The notes under the pieces were generated by a model. The model saw only the letters and a program-made list of their open reading frames with translations. It made no database searches and was not told where the DNA came from. Below, one piece after another: positions 34,769-43,833 of a DNA stretch of 64,000 bases. This stretch comes from Fenollaria sporofastidiosus (GTDB lineage Bacteria; Bacillota; Clostridia; Tissierellales; Peptoniphilaceae). A program made the translations under genes and the position numbers. Position 1 is the first letter of the stretch. Every line of letters starts with the position of its first letter. Location of the stretch: positions 1,054,001-1,118,000 of the forward strand of contig NZ_OW968186.1 of the NCBI RefSeq assembly GCF_943169635.2. Reading direction: 5' to 3'.

Positions 34769-34777
34769 TGTTATAAT
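34769..34777 (+). promoter_or_regulatory. Extended -10 promoter of lepB
   Basis: TGTTATAAT (34769-34777) is an extended -10 identical to the one on the opposite strand for the femX-like gene. No good -35 is present. It lies 18 bp before the lepB start and its AAGGAGGTC site. Confidence 0.6.
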
Positions 34778-34795
34778 TAAAAAGGAGGTCTTTGT

Positions 34796-35425
34796 ATGGA
34801 GAACAATTTTAACAATAATGATAATAATATAAATGATAATATAGATATTGAAGCAAAAGCTGCGAGTGAAAATGAAGTTTTAGAAGCGGCAGAGGCGCTT
34901 GCTAAGGCTAAAGCCGATGACATAAAGTCGTGGATAGTCTCTATCGTTTCGACGGTTGTCATAACACTTTTCTTAGTAAACTTTGTCTTTGCTCTAACAA
35001 GGGTAGAGGGGATATCGATGGAGCCGACTCTACATACAGGTGACAGGGTCTTTGAGTGGAAGCTCTTTAAGTACTTTAAGGAGCCTAAAAGACAAGATAT
35101 AGTTGTCATTAAGGGAGAGAAGACAAACGGCGACCACTATATTAAAAGGCTCATTGGTCTACCAGGCGATGTTATCGATATCATCGATGGTGAGGTCTTT
35201 GTCAATGGCAAGGCACTTGATGAGCCATACTTAGATAGAAAGACTAGCGAACAAAACGGTAACCACTGGGTTGTGCCAGAAGGATGCTACTTCGTTATGG
35301 GTGACAACAGAGAAGGAGGAAACTCTTATGACTCGAGAAGTTTCGGCCCTATAGAGAAGTCATATTTACAAGGTAAGGCCGTGTTTAGATTTTGGCCTTT
35401 GAATAAATTAAAATTATTTAGATAG
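34796..35425 (+). CDS. lepB: Signal peptidase I
   Basis: Membrane-anchored Ser/Lys protease that removes signal peptides from Sec-exported proteins. The 209 residues have an Asn-rich, acidic cytoplasmic N-terminus (1-40), one membrane helix (about 45-68), catalytic Ser74 in EGISMEPTL, general-base Lys117 in DHYIKRLIGLPGD and the later box GDNREGGNSYDSR. AAGGAGGTC precedes the ATG. lepA follows after 9 bp. The long Asn-rich cytoplasmic head is unusual for the family. Confidence 0.95.
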   Translation: MENNFNNNDNNINDNIDIEAKAASENEVLEAAEALAKAKADDIKSWIVSIVSTVVITLFLVNFVFALTRVEGISMEPTLHTGDRVFEWKLFKYFKEPKRQDIVVIKGEKTNGDHYIKRLIGLPGDVIDIIDGEVFVNGKALDEPYLDRKTSEQNGNHWVVPEGCYFVMGDNREGGNSYDSRSFGPIEKSYLQGKAVFRFWPLNKLKLFR

Positions 35426-35434
35426 GATGATAAG

Positions 35435-37240
35435 ATGGATCAAAAATATATTCGTAATTTTTCAATAATTGCTCACATAGACCACGGTAAATCTACTTTG
35501 GCTGACAGAATTATCGAAAAGACTGGACTACTTACTCAAAGAGAGATGCAATCGCAAGTTTTAGATAGCATGGACCTTGAAAGAGAAAGAGGAATAACAA
35601 TTAAATTAAAGGCTATACGTCTAATATATAAAGCGAAGGATGGTCATGACTATATCTTTAACCTTATAGACACACCGGGCCACGTCGACTTTAACTATGA
35701 AGTTAGTAGGTCACTAAAGGCGTGTGAAGGTGCTATACTAGTTGTTGACGCAACTCAAGGTGTTGAAGCGCAAACATTATCAAACGTGTACTTAGCTATA
35801 GACCAAGACCTAGAGATACTTCCTGTTATTAATAAGATGGACTTACCGAGTGCAAGACCTGAAGAAGTTAAGGAAGAGATTGAAGATATCATTGGCCTTG
35901 ATACTAGTGAGGCGCCACTTATTAGTGCAAAGAGCGGACTAAACATTGAAGATGTTTTAGAAGACATAGTAAAGAATGTACCACCACCAAATGGCGATAA
36001 GGACAAGCCACTTAAGGCTCTTATCTTTGACTCTGTATACGATGCTTACAGAGGCGTTATCTGCTACATCAGAGTTTTTGATGGCGTGATTAAAAAGGGT
36101 ACAAAGATCAAGATGATGCAAACGGGATCTACTTTTGAAGTTGATGAAGTTGGTGTAAACAATACATCACTACTAAAGAAGGATACACTTGAAGCGGGAG
36201 AAGTAGGTTATTTCACTGCACAAATAAAGAATGTAAAGGACGCTAGAGTAGGTGACACCATCACATATCTTGACAATCCTACTGCTGAGCCACTAAGTGG
36301 ATATAAGAAGGTAGTACCTATGGTTTACTGCGGTATATATCCAGCAGAGGGCGAGGACTTCAACAGCGTTAGAGAAGCACTTGAAAAGCTACAAGTTAAC
36401 GATGCCTCACTTGTTTTTGAAGCAGAAAACTCAGCAGCACTAGGCTTTGGTTTTAGATGCGGCTTCCTAGGACTACTTCACATGGAGATAATTACTGAAA
36501 GACTAGAAAGAGAATTTAACCTAAGCATAATTACTACTGCTCCATCAGTTATATATGAAGTTCATAAGAAAGATGGCTCAACAATATTTATACAAAACCC
36601 ATCCAACCTTCCTGATCCAAGCGAGATCGATTACATGGAAGAGCCAGTCGTTGATGCAGAGATTATGACTCCAAAGGATTATGTAGGAGCCATCATGGAC
36701 ATATGCCAAAACAGACGTGGTGAGTTTATAAATATGGAGTATCTTGATCAAACAAGAGTTACACTTCACTACAAGATGCCGTTAAACGAGGTTATATATG
36801 ACTTCTTCGATGCACTTAAGTCCAACACTAAGGGCTATGCATCGCTTGATTATGAAATTTCAGGTTATCAAAGAAGCGATCTTGTTAAGGTTGACATACT
36901 TATCAACGGCGACCTAATCGATGCGTTCAGCTTGATACTACACGAGTCGAATGCTTACGAAAGAAGTAGGTCCATAGTCGAAGGACTAAAGGATGTTATA
37001 CCAAGACATCAATTCCAAATACCATTGCAAGCAGCCATCGGCTCAAAGATTATAGCCAGAGAAACAATCAAGGCACTTAGAAAAGATGTTCTTGCAAAGT
37101 GCTATGGCGGCGACATTTCAAGAAAGAAGAAACTACTTGAAAAGCAAAAAGAAGGTAAGAAGAGGATGCGTCAAATCGGCTCAGTAGAGCTTCCACAAGA
37201 AGCTTTCTTATCAGTATTGAAGTACAAGGAAAAGAAATAA
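35435..37240 (+). CDS. lepA: Elongation factor 4 (LepA)
   Basis: Ribosome-associated GTPase that back-translocates or aids initiation under stress. The 601 residues show G1 AHIDHGKST (11-19), RGITIK, DTPGHVDF and NKMDLPSA motifs, EF-G-like domains II, III and V, and the LepA-specific C-terminal domain (YGGDISRKKKLLEKQKEGK). AGGATGAT precedes the ATG. Its stop overlaps hemW by 1 bp (TAATG). Confidence 0.97.
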   Translation: MDQKYIRNFSIIAHIDHGKSTLADRIIEKTGLLTQREMQSQVLDSMDLERERGITIKLKAIRLIYKAKDGHDYIFNLIDTPGHVDFNYEVSRSLKACEGAILVVDATQGVEAQTLSNVYLAIDQDLEILPVINKMDLPSARPEEVKEEIEDIIGLDTSEAPLISAKSGLNIEDVLEDIVKNVPPPNGDKDKPLKALIFDSVYDAYRGVICYIRVFDGVIKKGTKIKMMQTGSTFEVDEVGVNNTSLLKKDTLEAGEVGYFTAQIKNVKDARVGDTITYLDNPTAEPLSGYKKVVPMVYCGIYPAEGEDFNSVREALEKLQVNDASLVFEAENSAALGFGFRCGFLGLLHMEIITERLEREFNLSIITTAPSVIYEVHKKDGSTIFIQNPSNLPDPSEIDYMEEPVVDAEIMTPKDYVGAIMDICQNRRGEFINMEYLDQTRVTLHYKMPLNEVIYDFFDALKSNTKGYASLDYEISGYQRSDLVKVDILINGDLIDAFSLILHESNAYERSRSIVEGLKDVIPRHQFQIPLQAAIGSKIIARETIKALRKDVLAKCYGGDISRKKKLLEKQKEGKKRMRQIGSVELPQEAFLSVLKYKEKK

Positions 37241-38364
37241 TGAATAAATTAGGAATATATATACATATTCCTTTCTGTGAAAGAAGATGTAAATATTGCG
37301 ATTTTACATCTTCTATTTTTAATCAAAGCAGAATGAAGGAGTATCTAGAACATTTATTATTAGAGATAAAAAACAATAAGGAGCTCTTAAAGGATTACGT
37401 AGTCGACACTATATTTATAGGTGGAGGCACACCATCATTATTAAGCGTAGATGAATTAACTCGCCTTGTGAATGGCTTAGCTGAGGCTATAATCTTAGAT
37501 GAGACTTACGAGTTTACCATAGAAACAAATCCAAACTCCATAAGTGAAGAAAAGTTACAAGCATATAGAGAGCTAGGCATTAATAGAATTTCTATAGGAG
37601 TACAAAGCTTTAACGATAGACTGCTTAGAATCATAGGCAGGCTGCACACAGGTGAGGAGGCGCGAGAGAAGATAAAATTAGCGAAACAATATTTTGACAA
37701 TCTTAGTCTTGATTTTATATTCTCACTACCTACAGAGACTTTATCAGATGTGATAGCGTCGATCGATGCAGCAAAGGACTTAGGCGCCAATCATGTATCG
37801 CTTTACTCACTTATACTTGAGGAAGGAACTAAGCTTACTAGCTTAGTAGACAGTGGCGTATATAGAGTGAACGACCAAGTGACAGATAGGCTCATATATA
37901 GAAAGGCAGTAAGTCACCTTAAGGAGCTTGGATATAAGCAATACGAGATATCAAACTTTGCAAAGGATGGCTATTACTCAAGGCACAATTACAAATACTG
38001 GTCCATGGATGAGTACCTAGGACTTGGCATGGCGGCTCACTCACTTATTAAGGACAAAAGATTTTTTAATTTGGATACATTTAACGAGTACTTTGACGAT
38101 GTGAAGAAAAATATTTATCACGACGAAGAAGACTTAAGTAAAAAAGATAAGATAAGTGAGTATATAATTTTTAAGCTAAGGACTAACGAAGGTATAATCA
38201 TAAATGAAATCAATAAAAAATACGATATAGACTTTGAAGATATATATAAGGAAGAATTAACTAAGGCAATGAACGAAAAGCTACTTAAAAAAGATGGCGG
38301 AAGATACTTTTACACAGAGCTTGGTAGGGACCTTGCAAACCAAGTGGAAATACTTTTTGTATAA
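37240..38364 (+). CDS. hemW: Radical SAM protein HemW (heme chaperone, HemN-like)
   Basis: Radical SAM protein of the HemW group, a heme-binding chaperone often misnamed coproporphyrinogen oxidase. The 374 residues hold the cluster motif at Cys13, Cys17 and Cys20 (CERRCKYC), the GGGTPSLL segment and the C-terminal HemN-type region. The extended N-terminus of true HemN is absent. The 1-bp overlap with lepA is typical across Firmicutes. No heme biosynthesis genes lie nearby, so the physiological partner here is unclear. Confidence 0.93.
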   Translation: MNKLGIYIHIPFCERRCKYCDFTSSIFNQSRMKEYLEHLLLEIKNNKELLKDYVVDTIFIGGGTPSLLSVDELTRLVNGLAEAIILDETYEFTIETNPNSISEEKLQAYRELGINRISIGVQSFNDRLLRIIGRLHTGEEAREKIKLAKQYFDNLSLDFIFSLPTETLSDVIASIDAAKDLGANHVSLYSLILEEGTKLTSLVDSGVYRVNDQVTDRLIYRKAVSHLKELGYKQYEISNFAKDGYYSRHNYKYWSMDEYLGLGMAAHSLIKDKRFFNLDTFNEYFDDVKKNIYHDEEDLSKKDKISEYIIFKLRTNEGIIINEINKKYDIDFEDIYKEELTKAMNEKLLKKDGGRYFYTELGRDLANQVEILFV

Positions 38365-38373
38365 GGAGAGGCT

Positions 38374-38949
38374 ATGGACGAGATAATTAAAAGAGCAATT
38401 GAGTATCTAGATAATATTTTTAGTGGCAACTCAGACGGCCACGGCGCTGATCACAGCCTAAGAGTGTATAGGAACGCTTCTATGATAAGGGCGGCTTATA
38501 AATGCAATGAGCTCTACGTAGATTTAGGAGCTCTTCTACATGACGTGGACGATCATAAGCTATTTAATAATAAGCACAATGAAAACGCAAGAAAATTTTT
38601 AAGTGATAATAATTTTGATGTCGAGGCGATAGAAGATATTGTAGAGATTATTAACTCAGTTTCATTCACAAAGAACAAGGGTGCTAAACCAAAGACTCTT
38701 GAAGCGTGTATAGTGCAAGATGCAGACAGGCTTGACGCGATAGGTGCAGTTGGCATAGCGAGGACCTTTATGTATAGCGGAAGGCATAAGCGTGGCATAG
38801 AGGACTCACTAAAACACTTCGACGAGAAGCTTTTACTATTAAAGGATATGATGAATACGGATCAAGCAAAAAGGCTCGCTGATCAAAGAGATAAGTTTAT
38901 GAAAGAATTTTTATCAGAGATTAATGACGAGCTTAATAATAAACAATAG
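38374..38949 (+). CDS. HD-domain metal-dependent phosphohydrolase (YedJ-like)
   Basis: A 191-residue HD-superfamily hydrolase. Metal ligands are visible in HGADHSLRVYRNA (residues 23-35), ALLHDVDDH (about 50-58) and the later VQDADRLDAIGAVGI, in which the Asp completes the site. This pattern fits the YedJ/YpgQ-type group of nucleotide hydrolases; the substrate is unknown. AGGAGAG precedes the ATG. It follows hemW by 9 bp and is the last gene of the lepB operon, with a terminator immediately behind. Confidence 0.87.
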   Translation: MDEIIKRAIEYLDNIFSGNSDGHGADHSLRVYRNASMIRAAYKCNELYVDLGALLHDVDDHKLFNNKHNENARKFLSDNNFDVEAIEDIVEIINSVSFTKNKGAKPKTLEACIVQDADRLDAIGAVGIARTFMYSGRHKRGIEDSLKHFDEKLLLLKDMMNTDQAKRLADQRDKFMKEFLSEINDELNNKQ

Positions 38950-38961
38950 ATTACTATATAG

Positions 38962-38988
38962 AAGGCGATGATAATATCGCCTTTTTTA
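38962..38988 (+). terminator. Rho-independent terminator after the HD gene
   Basis: An 8-bp stem (38962-38969 with 38976-38983) with a 6-base loop is followed by six T residues. Confidence 0.9.
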
Positions 38989-39047
38989 TATTTATAAGGC
39001 TTTTTGAATAAAAATTTTAAAAAAAAGTAAATATTTTTCAAAAAAGC

Positions 39048-39075
39048 TTGATTTTTTTATTTTATTGGGTATAAT
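39048..39075 (+). promoter_or_regulatory. Promoter of the hrcA-grpE-dnaK operon
   Basis: TTGATT (39048-39053) and TATAAT (39070-39075) are 16 bp apart. The predicted start near 39082 lies right at the CIRCE operator. Confidence 0.82.
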
Positions 39076-39085
39076 AGAAATAGAG

Positions 39086-39112
39086 TTAGCACTCACTAGG
39101 TAAGAGTGCTAA
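39086..39112 (+). promoter_or_regulatory. CIRCE heat-shock operator (HrcA binding site)
   Basis: TTAGCACTC, nine bases, GAGTGCTAA: a perfect match to the CIRCE inverted repeat bound by HrcA. It sits just downstream of the promoter and ahead of hrcA, which gives autoregulated heat-shock control of hrcA-grpE-dnaK. It is the only CIRCE found in the window. Confidence 0.98.
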
Positions 39113-39135
39113 CAAAAATGATGGAAGGTGATCAA

Positions 39136-40146
39136 TTGGATGAGAGAAAATTAAAGATTTTAAAAGCTATAATCAGCTCATACAATGAAACAGGTGAACC
39201 GGTTGGCTCGAGACTTGTTGCAAAAGACGAGTCCATTGGTCTTAGCTCGGCAACTATTCGTAACGAGATGCAAGACCTTGAGGAAGCGGGCTACTTAATC
39301 AAAACTCATCTTTCTAGTGGAAGGGTGCCATCACAAAAAGCGTATAGACTATACGTCGACATGGTGCTTAAGCAAGACTTTGAAAACTTATCTTCATCAG
39401 AGAAGAAATTTTTCTTAGATGATATAAAGGATAAGTCGAAGAACTTAGATAGTATGATAGGAAAGATGTCAAAAGTTTTATCAAGCTTAACAGACTTTAC
39501 ATCGCTAGCCTATATAAGAAAGAGCGGTGCTACAAAGCTTAAGAGCTTAGAGCTTTTAAAAGTCGACGATAAAAAAATACTTGCCATCTTTGTATATGAA
39601 AACTTTGCTATAGATAAGACACTGATAACACTTAATGAAGATATAAACGAAGAAGAGCTACAGTACTTTAAGGATATTTTAAATAAGAATTTAGCTGGTA
39701 AGTCGATTGACTCGGTTGATTTCGATTCTTTAAAATATGAAAAGGAAAGCCTTCTTAAGTATAGAGACATTCTAGAGAGTGTTTTGGAAAAGTTTTCACA
39801 AGAAGACAAGGCAAATAATATGAACAGCATATTCCTTGAAGGGATAAATAAGATTTTAAACTATCCAGAGTATGCAGACTTTGATAAGGCTAAAGAGCTT
39901 ATAGAGCTTCTCGAAGATAAAAGAGGTCTACTAGATTTGCTTGAGAGTGAAAATTTGGATAAGGATCTTGTTATCAAGATAGGCAATGAAAATGATATAG
40001 ATATCTTCAACAACATTGCCCTAGTTTTAAAGAACGTAAACATCTTAGATAATGAAGTTACTTTTGGATTAATAGCTCCAATGAGAATTGACTACAAAAA
40101 AGTTCTTTCTATATTTGATGATTTTCATATGGATGATTTATTTTAG
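39136..40146 (+). CDS. hrcA: Heat-inducible transcription repressor HrcA (TTG start)
   Basis: Repressor of class I heat-shock genes that binds CIRCE and needs GroEL for activity. The 336 residues have an N-terminal winged helix (LDERKLKILKAIISSYNETG, then SSATIRNEMQDLEE and SGRVPSQKAYR) and the HrcA dimerisation domain. TTG at 39136 is chosen because GAAGGTG lies five bases upstream and the protein then begins at the family's usual point. ATGs at 39118 and 39121 or a GTG inside CIRCE at 39106 would lack a ribosome-binding site. grpE follows after 10 bp. Confidence 0.94.
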   Translation: MDERKLKILKAIISSYNETGEPVGSRLVAKDESIGLSSATIRNEMQDLEEAGYLIKTHLSSGRVPSQKAYRLYVDMVLKQDFENLSSSEKKFFLDDIKDKSKNLDSMIGKMSKVLSSLTDFTSLAYIRKSGATKLKSLELLKVDDKKILAIFVYENFAIDKTLITLNEDINEEELQYFKDILNKNLAGKSIDSVDFDSLKYEKESLLKYRDILESVLEKFSQEDKANNMNSIFLEGINKILNYPEYADFDKAKELIELLEDKRGLLDLLESENLDKDLVIKIGNENDIDIFNNIALVLKNVNILDNEVTFGLIAPMRIDYKKVLSIFDDFHMDDLF

Positions 40147-40156
40147 GAGGGATTAG

Positions 40157-40678
40157 ATGAAGAAAGATAAAAGTATTAATGAAGATATGGATAATGAAAA
40201 GCTTATAAATGAAGAAGCTAGCGAAGAAAAAGAGACTAGTGAAGATCAAGACGGCTTAGCAAATGAGATAAACGACATGCAAACAAAGCTTGTAAGACTA
40301 CAAGCGGACTTTCAAAACTATAAAAAGAGAGTTGAGAAAGAGAAGGACGACCTTGTATCGATAGGCGTTGTTAGCATCGCAAATCAAATACTACCTGTCA
40401 TTGATAACTTCGAGAGAGCCTTGGAGCATGACAGCGAGAGTGGTTCTTTTAAGGAAGGTATGGTACTTATCTATGAAGGACTTAAGGATGCTCTTAAAGC
40501 AAAGGGCATAGTTGAATTAAAGGCACTAGGCGAGGACTTCAATCCAGATTTTCATCAAGCGGTATCTATGGGCCACAACGATGAGTATAAAGAAAATCAA
40601 ATCATAGAAGTATTACAAAAAGGTTATGAGTACAATGGCAAGGTTATTCGCCATGCCATGGTTATTGTAAATAAATAA
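40157..40678 (+). CDS. grpE: Nucleotide exchange factor GrpE
   Basis: Dimeric exchange factor that frees ADP from DnaK. The 173 residues start with an acidic disordered segment (1-35), then a long coiled coil (about 38-85, MQTKLVRLQADFQNYKKRVEKE, split by sequence as a continuous helix), and the beta domain with FNPDFHQAV and KVIRHAMVIV. AGGAGGG precedes the ATG. It lies between hrcA and dnaK as usual. Confidence 0.96.
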   Translation: MKKDKSINEDMDNEKLINEEASEEKETSEDQDGLANEINDMQTKLVRLQADFQNYKKRVEKEKDDLVSIGVVSIANQILPVIDNFERALEHDSESGSFKEGMVLIYEGLKDALKAKGIVELKALGEDFNPDFHQAVSMGHNDEYKENQIIEVLQKGYEYNGKVIRHAMVIVNK

Positions 40679-40704
40679 AAAAATTATTAAGGAGGAAATA
40701 TATT

Positions 40705-42549
40705 ATGGGAAAAATAATTGGTATTGACTTAGGTACAACAAACTCTTGTGTATCAGTAATGGAAGGTGGAGAAGCTATAATCATTCCTAACGTAGAAGGT
40801 AACAGAACTACTCCATCAGTTGTTGCATTCACAAAAGACGGAGAAAGATTAGTAGGAGAAACAGCTAAAAGACAAGCTATAACAAATCCAGACAGAACTA
40901 TATCATCAATCAAAAGAGAGATGGGTAGTAACTACAAGATTGACATAGACGGAAAAGATTATACACCACAAGATATATCAGCAATGATATTACAAAAATT
41001 AAAATCAGACGCAGAAAGCTACTTGGGAGAAAAAGTTACAGAAGCAGTTATCACTGTTCCTGCATACTTTACAGACGCTCAAAGACAAGCTACTAAGGAT
41101 GCTGGCAAGATCGCAGGTCTTGAAGTAAAGAGAATTATTAACGAGCCAACAGCAGCAGCACTTGCTTATGGCATGGACAAAGAACACGGTCAACACAAGA
41201 TTATGGTATATGACCTTGGCGGTGGTACATTCGACGTTTCAATACTAGAAGTAGGCGACGGTGTATTTGAAGTACTTGCTACAAGAGGTAATAACAAACT
41301 TGGTGGAGATGACTTCGACCAAAGAATTATAAATTATATCGCAGACAACTTTAAAAAGGAAAATGGCGTTGACTTAACTCAAGACAAGATGAGCTTACAA
41401 AGATTAAAAGAAGCAGCAGAAAAAGCTAAGAAAGAGCTTTCTACTACAATGACAACAAACATTAACTTGCCATTTATCTCTGCTACAGCAGCTGGTCCAC
41501 TTCACTTGAACATGGACTTAACAAGAGCTAAGTTCAATGAACTTACTCACGACTTAGTCGAAAAAACAACTGAGCCAGTTAGAATGGCTATCAAAGACGC
41601 AGGTATTGATGCAAAAGACATCGACAAAGTATTACTAGTTGGTGGTTCAACAAGAATCCCAGCTGTACAAGAAGCAGTTAAACAAATCATCGGCAAAGAT
41701 CCACAAAAGGACATCAACCCAGATGAATGTGTTGCTATCGGTGCATCTATACAAGGTGGAGTATTAACAGGTGAAGTAAAAGACTTATTGTTACTAGACG
41801 TTACACCACTATCACTTGGACTAGAAACATTAGGTGGAGTTACTACAAGACTTATTGAAAGAAACACAACTATACCTACAAGAAAGTCACAAATATTCAC
41901 AACAGCATCTGACTCACAAACTTCAGTTGATATACACGTGCTTCAAGGTGAAAGAGAGATGGCAGCTGACAATACAACACTTGGACGCTTCCAACTAGAA
42001 GGTATAGCACCAGCACCAAGAGGAATTCCTCAAATCGAAGTAACATTCGATATCGACGCTAACGGTATTGTTAATGTATCAGCTAAGGACTTAGGTACAG
42101 GCAAGGAACAAAAGATTACTATCACAGCTTCATCTAACTTATCAAAAGAAGACATAGATAAAAAAGTTAAAGAAGCAGAAGAGTTTGCTCAACAAGATAA
42201 GAAGAAAAAAGAAAATATCGAAGTAAAGAACAACGCAGATCAAATGATATATCAAACAGAAAAACTTATGAAGGACCTTGAAGGTAAAATCTCTGACGAT
42301 GAAAAGAAAGACATCGAAGCAAAACTTGCTGACCTTAAGAAAGCAAGTGAAGGCTCAGACTACGATGATATGAAGAAGAAGACAGAAGATCTAACACAAG
42401 CCTTCTACAAAGTTTCTGAAAAGCTATATAAACAAAATGCACAGGCAGGTGCAGCTGGCCCACAAGCAGGTGCACAAGGCTCTGAAGAACATAAAGGCGA
42501 TGACGATGTAGTTGATGGTGACTATGAAGTTGTTGACGAAGATAAATAA
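40705..42549 (+). CDS. dnaK: Chaperone protein DnaK (Hsp70)
   Basis: ATP-driven chaperone that binds exposed hydrophobic peptides. The 614 residues have the ATPase domain (IGIDLGTTNSCVSV, then VYDLGGGTFDVS and LLVGGSTRIPAV), linker VKDLLLLDVTPLSLG, peptide-binding beta domain and helical lid, ending in the acidic tail GDYEVVDEDK. AAGGAGG precedes the ATG. A stable hairpin with T-run follows the stop, so much of the mRNA may end before dnaJ. Confidence 0.98.
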   Translation: MGKIIGIDLGTTNSCVSVMEGGEAIIIPNVEGNRTTPSVVAFTKDGERLVGETAKRQAITNPDRTISSIKREMGSNYKIDIDGKDYTPQDISAMILQKLKSDAESYLGEKVTEAVITVPAYFTDAQRQATKDAGKIAGLEVKRIINEPTAAALAYGMDKEHGQHKIMVYDLGGGTFDVSILEVGDGVFEVLATRGNNKLGGDDFDQRIINYIADNFKKENGVDLTQDKMSLQRLKEAAEKAKKELSTTMTTNINLPFISATAAGPLHLNMDLTRAKFNELTHDLVEKTTEPVRMAIKDAGIDAKDIDKVLLVGGSTRIPAVQEAVKQIIGKDPQKDINPDECVAIGASIQGGVLTGEVKDLLLLDVTPLSLGLETLGGVTTRLIERNTTIPTRKSQIFTTASDSQTSVDIHVLQGEREMAADNTTLGRFQLEGIAPAPRGIPQIEVTFDIDANGIVNVSAKDLGTGKEQKITITASSNLSKEDIDKKVKEAEEFAQQDKKKKENIEVKNNADQMIYQTEKLMKDLEGKISDDEKKDIEAKLADLKKASEGSDYDDMKKKTEDLTQAFYKVSEKLYKQNAQAGAAGPQAGAQGSEEHKGDDDVVDGDYEVVDEDK

Positions 42550-42568
42550 GATTTATTAGATTTAGATT

Positions 42569-42606
42569 AAGAAGAATGGAGATCAGCTTCATTCTTCTTT
42601 TTTTTT
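42569..42606 (+). terminator. Terminator between dnaK and dnaJ
   Basis: A 10-bp stem (42569-42578 with 42590-42599) is followed by nine T residues. It separates dnaK from dnaJ. Confidence 0.85.
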
Positions 42607-42646
42607 ACATAAAGCGAAGCATATACTTTTATTTTTCACGTATATT

Positions 42647-42655
42647 TGGTATAAT
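42647..42655 (+). promoter_or_regulatory. Extended -10 promoter for dnaJ-prmA-rsmE-mtaB
   Basis: TGGTATAAT (42647-42655) is an extended -10 preceded by AT-rich sequence without a clear -35. The same TTTGGTATAAT string recurs in the hflX promoter. No CIRCE is nearby. Confidence 0.6.
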
Positions 42656-42700
42656 ATAATGTATATGATAAGTATTTTACATTTAGAAAGGGTGTAAGTT

Positions 42701-43825
42701 TTGAAAGATTTATACGAAGTTTTAGAGATAGAGTCAACTGCGACTGAAGCAGAGATAAAAACTCAATATAGAAAGCTTGCAAAGAAGTATCATCCAGACC
42801 TTAATCCTGGAGACAAAGAAGCTGAAGCAAGGTTTAAGGAGATATCTGCTGCTTATGAAGTCTTGGGTAATGCTGAGAAGAGAAAACAGTATGATACATA
42901 TGGCGAGTCGATGTTTCAAAATGCTGGAGCGGGTGCTGGTGGATATGGAGGCTTCTCTGATGATATATTTGGAGACATCTTTGATATATTTGGCGGCGGC
43001 TTCGGAGGCTTTTCATCATCAGCTGCACAAAGTAAAAGGCCTATGTATGGAGAGGACGTTAGGTATAACCTTACTATAGAACTAGAAGATGTTCTCAATG
43101 GTACTCAAAGAGAGATAGAGATAGACAGAGTAGAAGAGTGCTCACAATGTCACGGAAGCGGAGCAAAGGATAAGGACAGTAAGAAGACATGTACGACATG
43201 CTCTGGTAGAGGCACTATTAGAAAAGAGAAGAGAACGGCATTTGGAGTCTTCATTCAAAGTGATGTGTGCCCCGACTGCCACGGAACAGGAGAGATAATT
43301 ACTGAGGAGTGTCCACACTGCCATGGCAATGGTACTGAAAAGAAAAAGAAAAAGATTATTGTCAATGTGCCAAAGGGTGTTCGTGAAGACAGCGTTATCA
43401 GCATAAGAGGCGAAGGTAGCGTTGGCAAGAATGGCGGACCAAATGGCGACCTAAACGTTTACATCGACATAAGAGAGAACAAAAAATTTAAAAGAAGCGG
43501 CGATGATTTATATACAAGCGTTAGCATAAATTATTTGCAAGCAGTTTTAGGTGATCAGATTGAAGTCGATACGCTTGATGGCAAGGTGAAGCTTAATATA
43601 CCTGAAGGAACTCAAAGTCATACGAAGTTTAAAATTGCGGGCAAGGGTTTATATCCACTTCACAAAAACTATAGATGCGATTTATATGTTGTAGTCAAGG
43701 TTGATGTGCCAAAGAATTTGACTAATGAACAAAAAGAATCCTTAATAAAGCACTTTAAGGATATGAATTTTGATTATGAGCCTAAGAAAAAATCATTTTT
43801 TGAAAAAATAAAAGAAAAGCTATAG
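42701..43825 (+). CDS. dnaJ: Chaperone protein DnaJ (TTG start)
   Basis: Hsp40 cochaperone that delivers substrates to DnaK. The 374 residues hold a J-domain (1-70, with HPD in KKYHPDLNPG), a Gly/Phe-rich region (75-105), four CxxCxGxG-type zinc motifs (CSQCHGSG, CTTCSGRG, CPDCHGTG, CPHCHGNG) and the C-terminal substrate domain. TTG at 42701 is used, with AAAGGGTG at normal spacing. It appears to be transcribed from its own promoter after the dnaK terminator. Confidence 0.97.
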   Translation: MKDLYEVLEIESTATEAEIKTQYRKLAKKYHPDLNPGDKEAEARFKEISAAYEVLGNAEKRKQYDTYGESMFQNAGAGAGGYGGFSDDIFGDIFDIFGGGFGGFSSSAAQSKRPMYGEDVRYNLTIELEDVLNGTQREIEIDRVEECSQCHGSGAKDKDSKKTCTTCSGRGTIRKEKRTAFGVFIQSDVCPDCHGTGEIITEECPHCHGNGTEKKKKKIIVNVPKGVREDSVISIRGEGSVGKNGGPNGDLNVYIDIRENKKFKRSGDDLYTSVSINYLQAVLGDQIEVDTLDGKVKLNIPEGTQSHTKFKIAGKGLYPLHKNYRCDLYVVVKVDVPKNLTNEQKESLIKHFKDMNFDYEPKKKSFFEKIKEKL

Positions 43826-43833
43826 GAGTTAAA

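Noticed and set aside
37240..38364. Coproporphyrinogen III oxidase HemN
   Set aside because: The N-terminus starts directly before the Cys motif as in HemW and lacks the extended HemN N-terminal region; no heme genes are nearby.
42607..42700. CIRCE element upstream of dnaJ
   Set aside because: No TTAGCACTC/GAGTGCTAA pair is present in the dnaJ leader.
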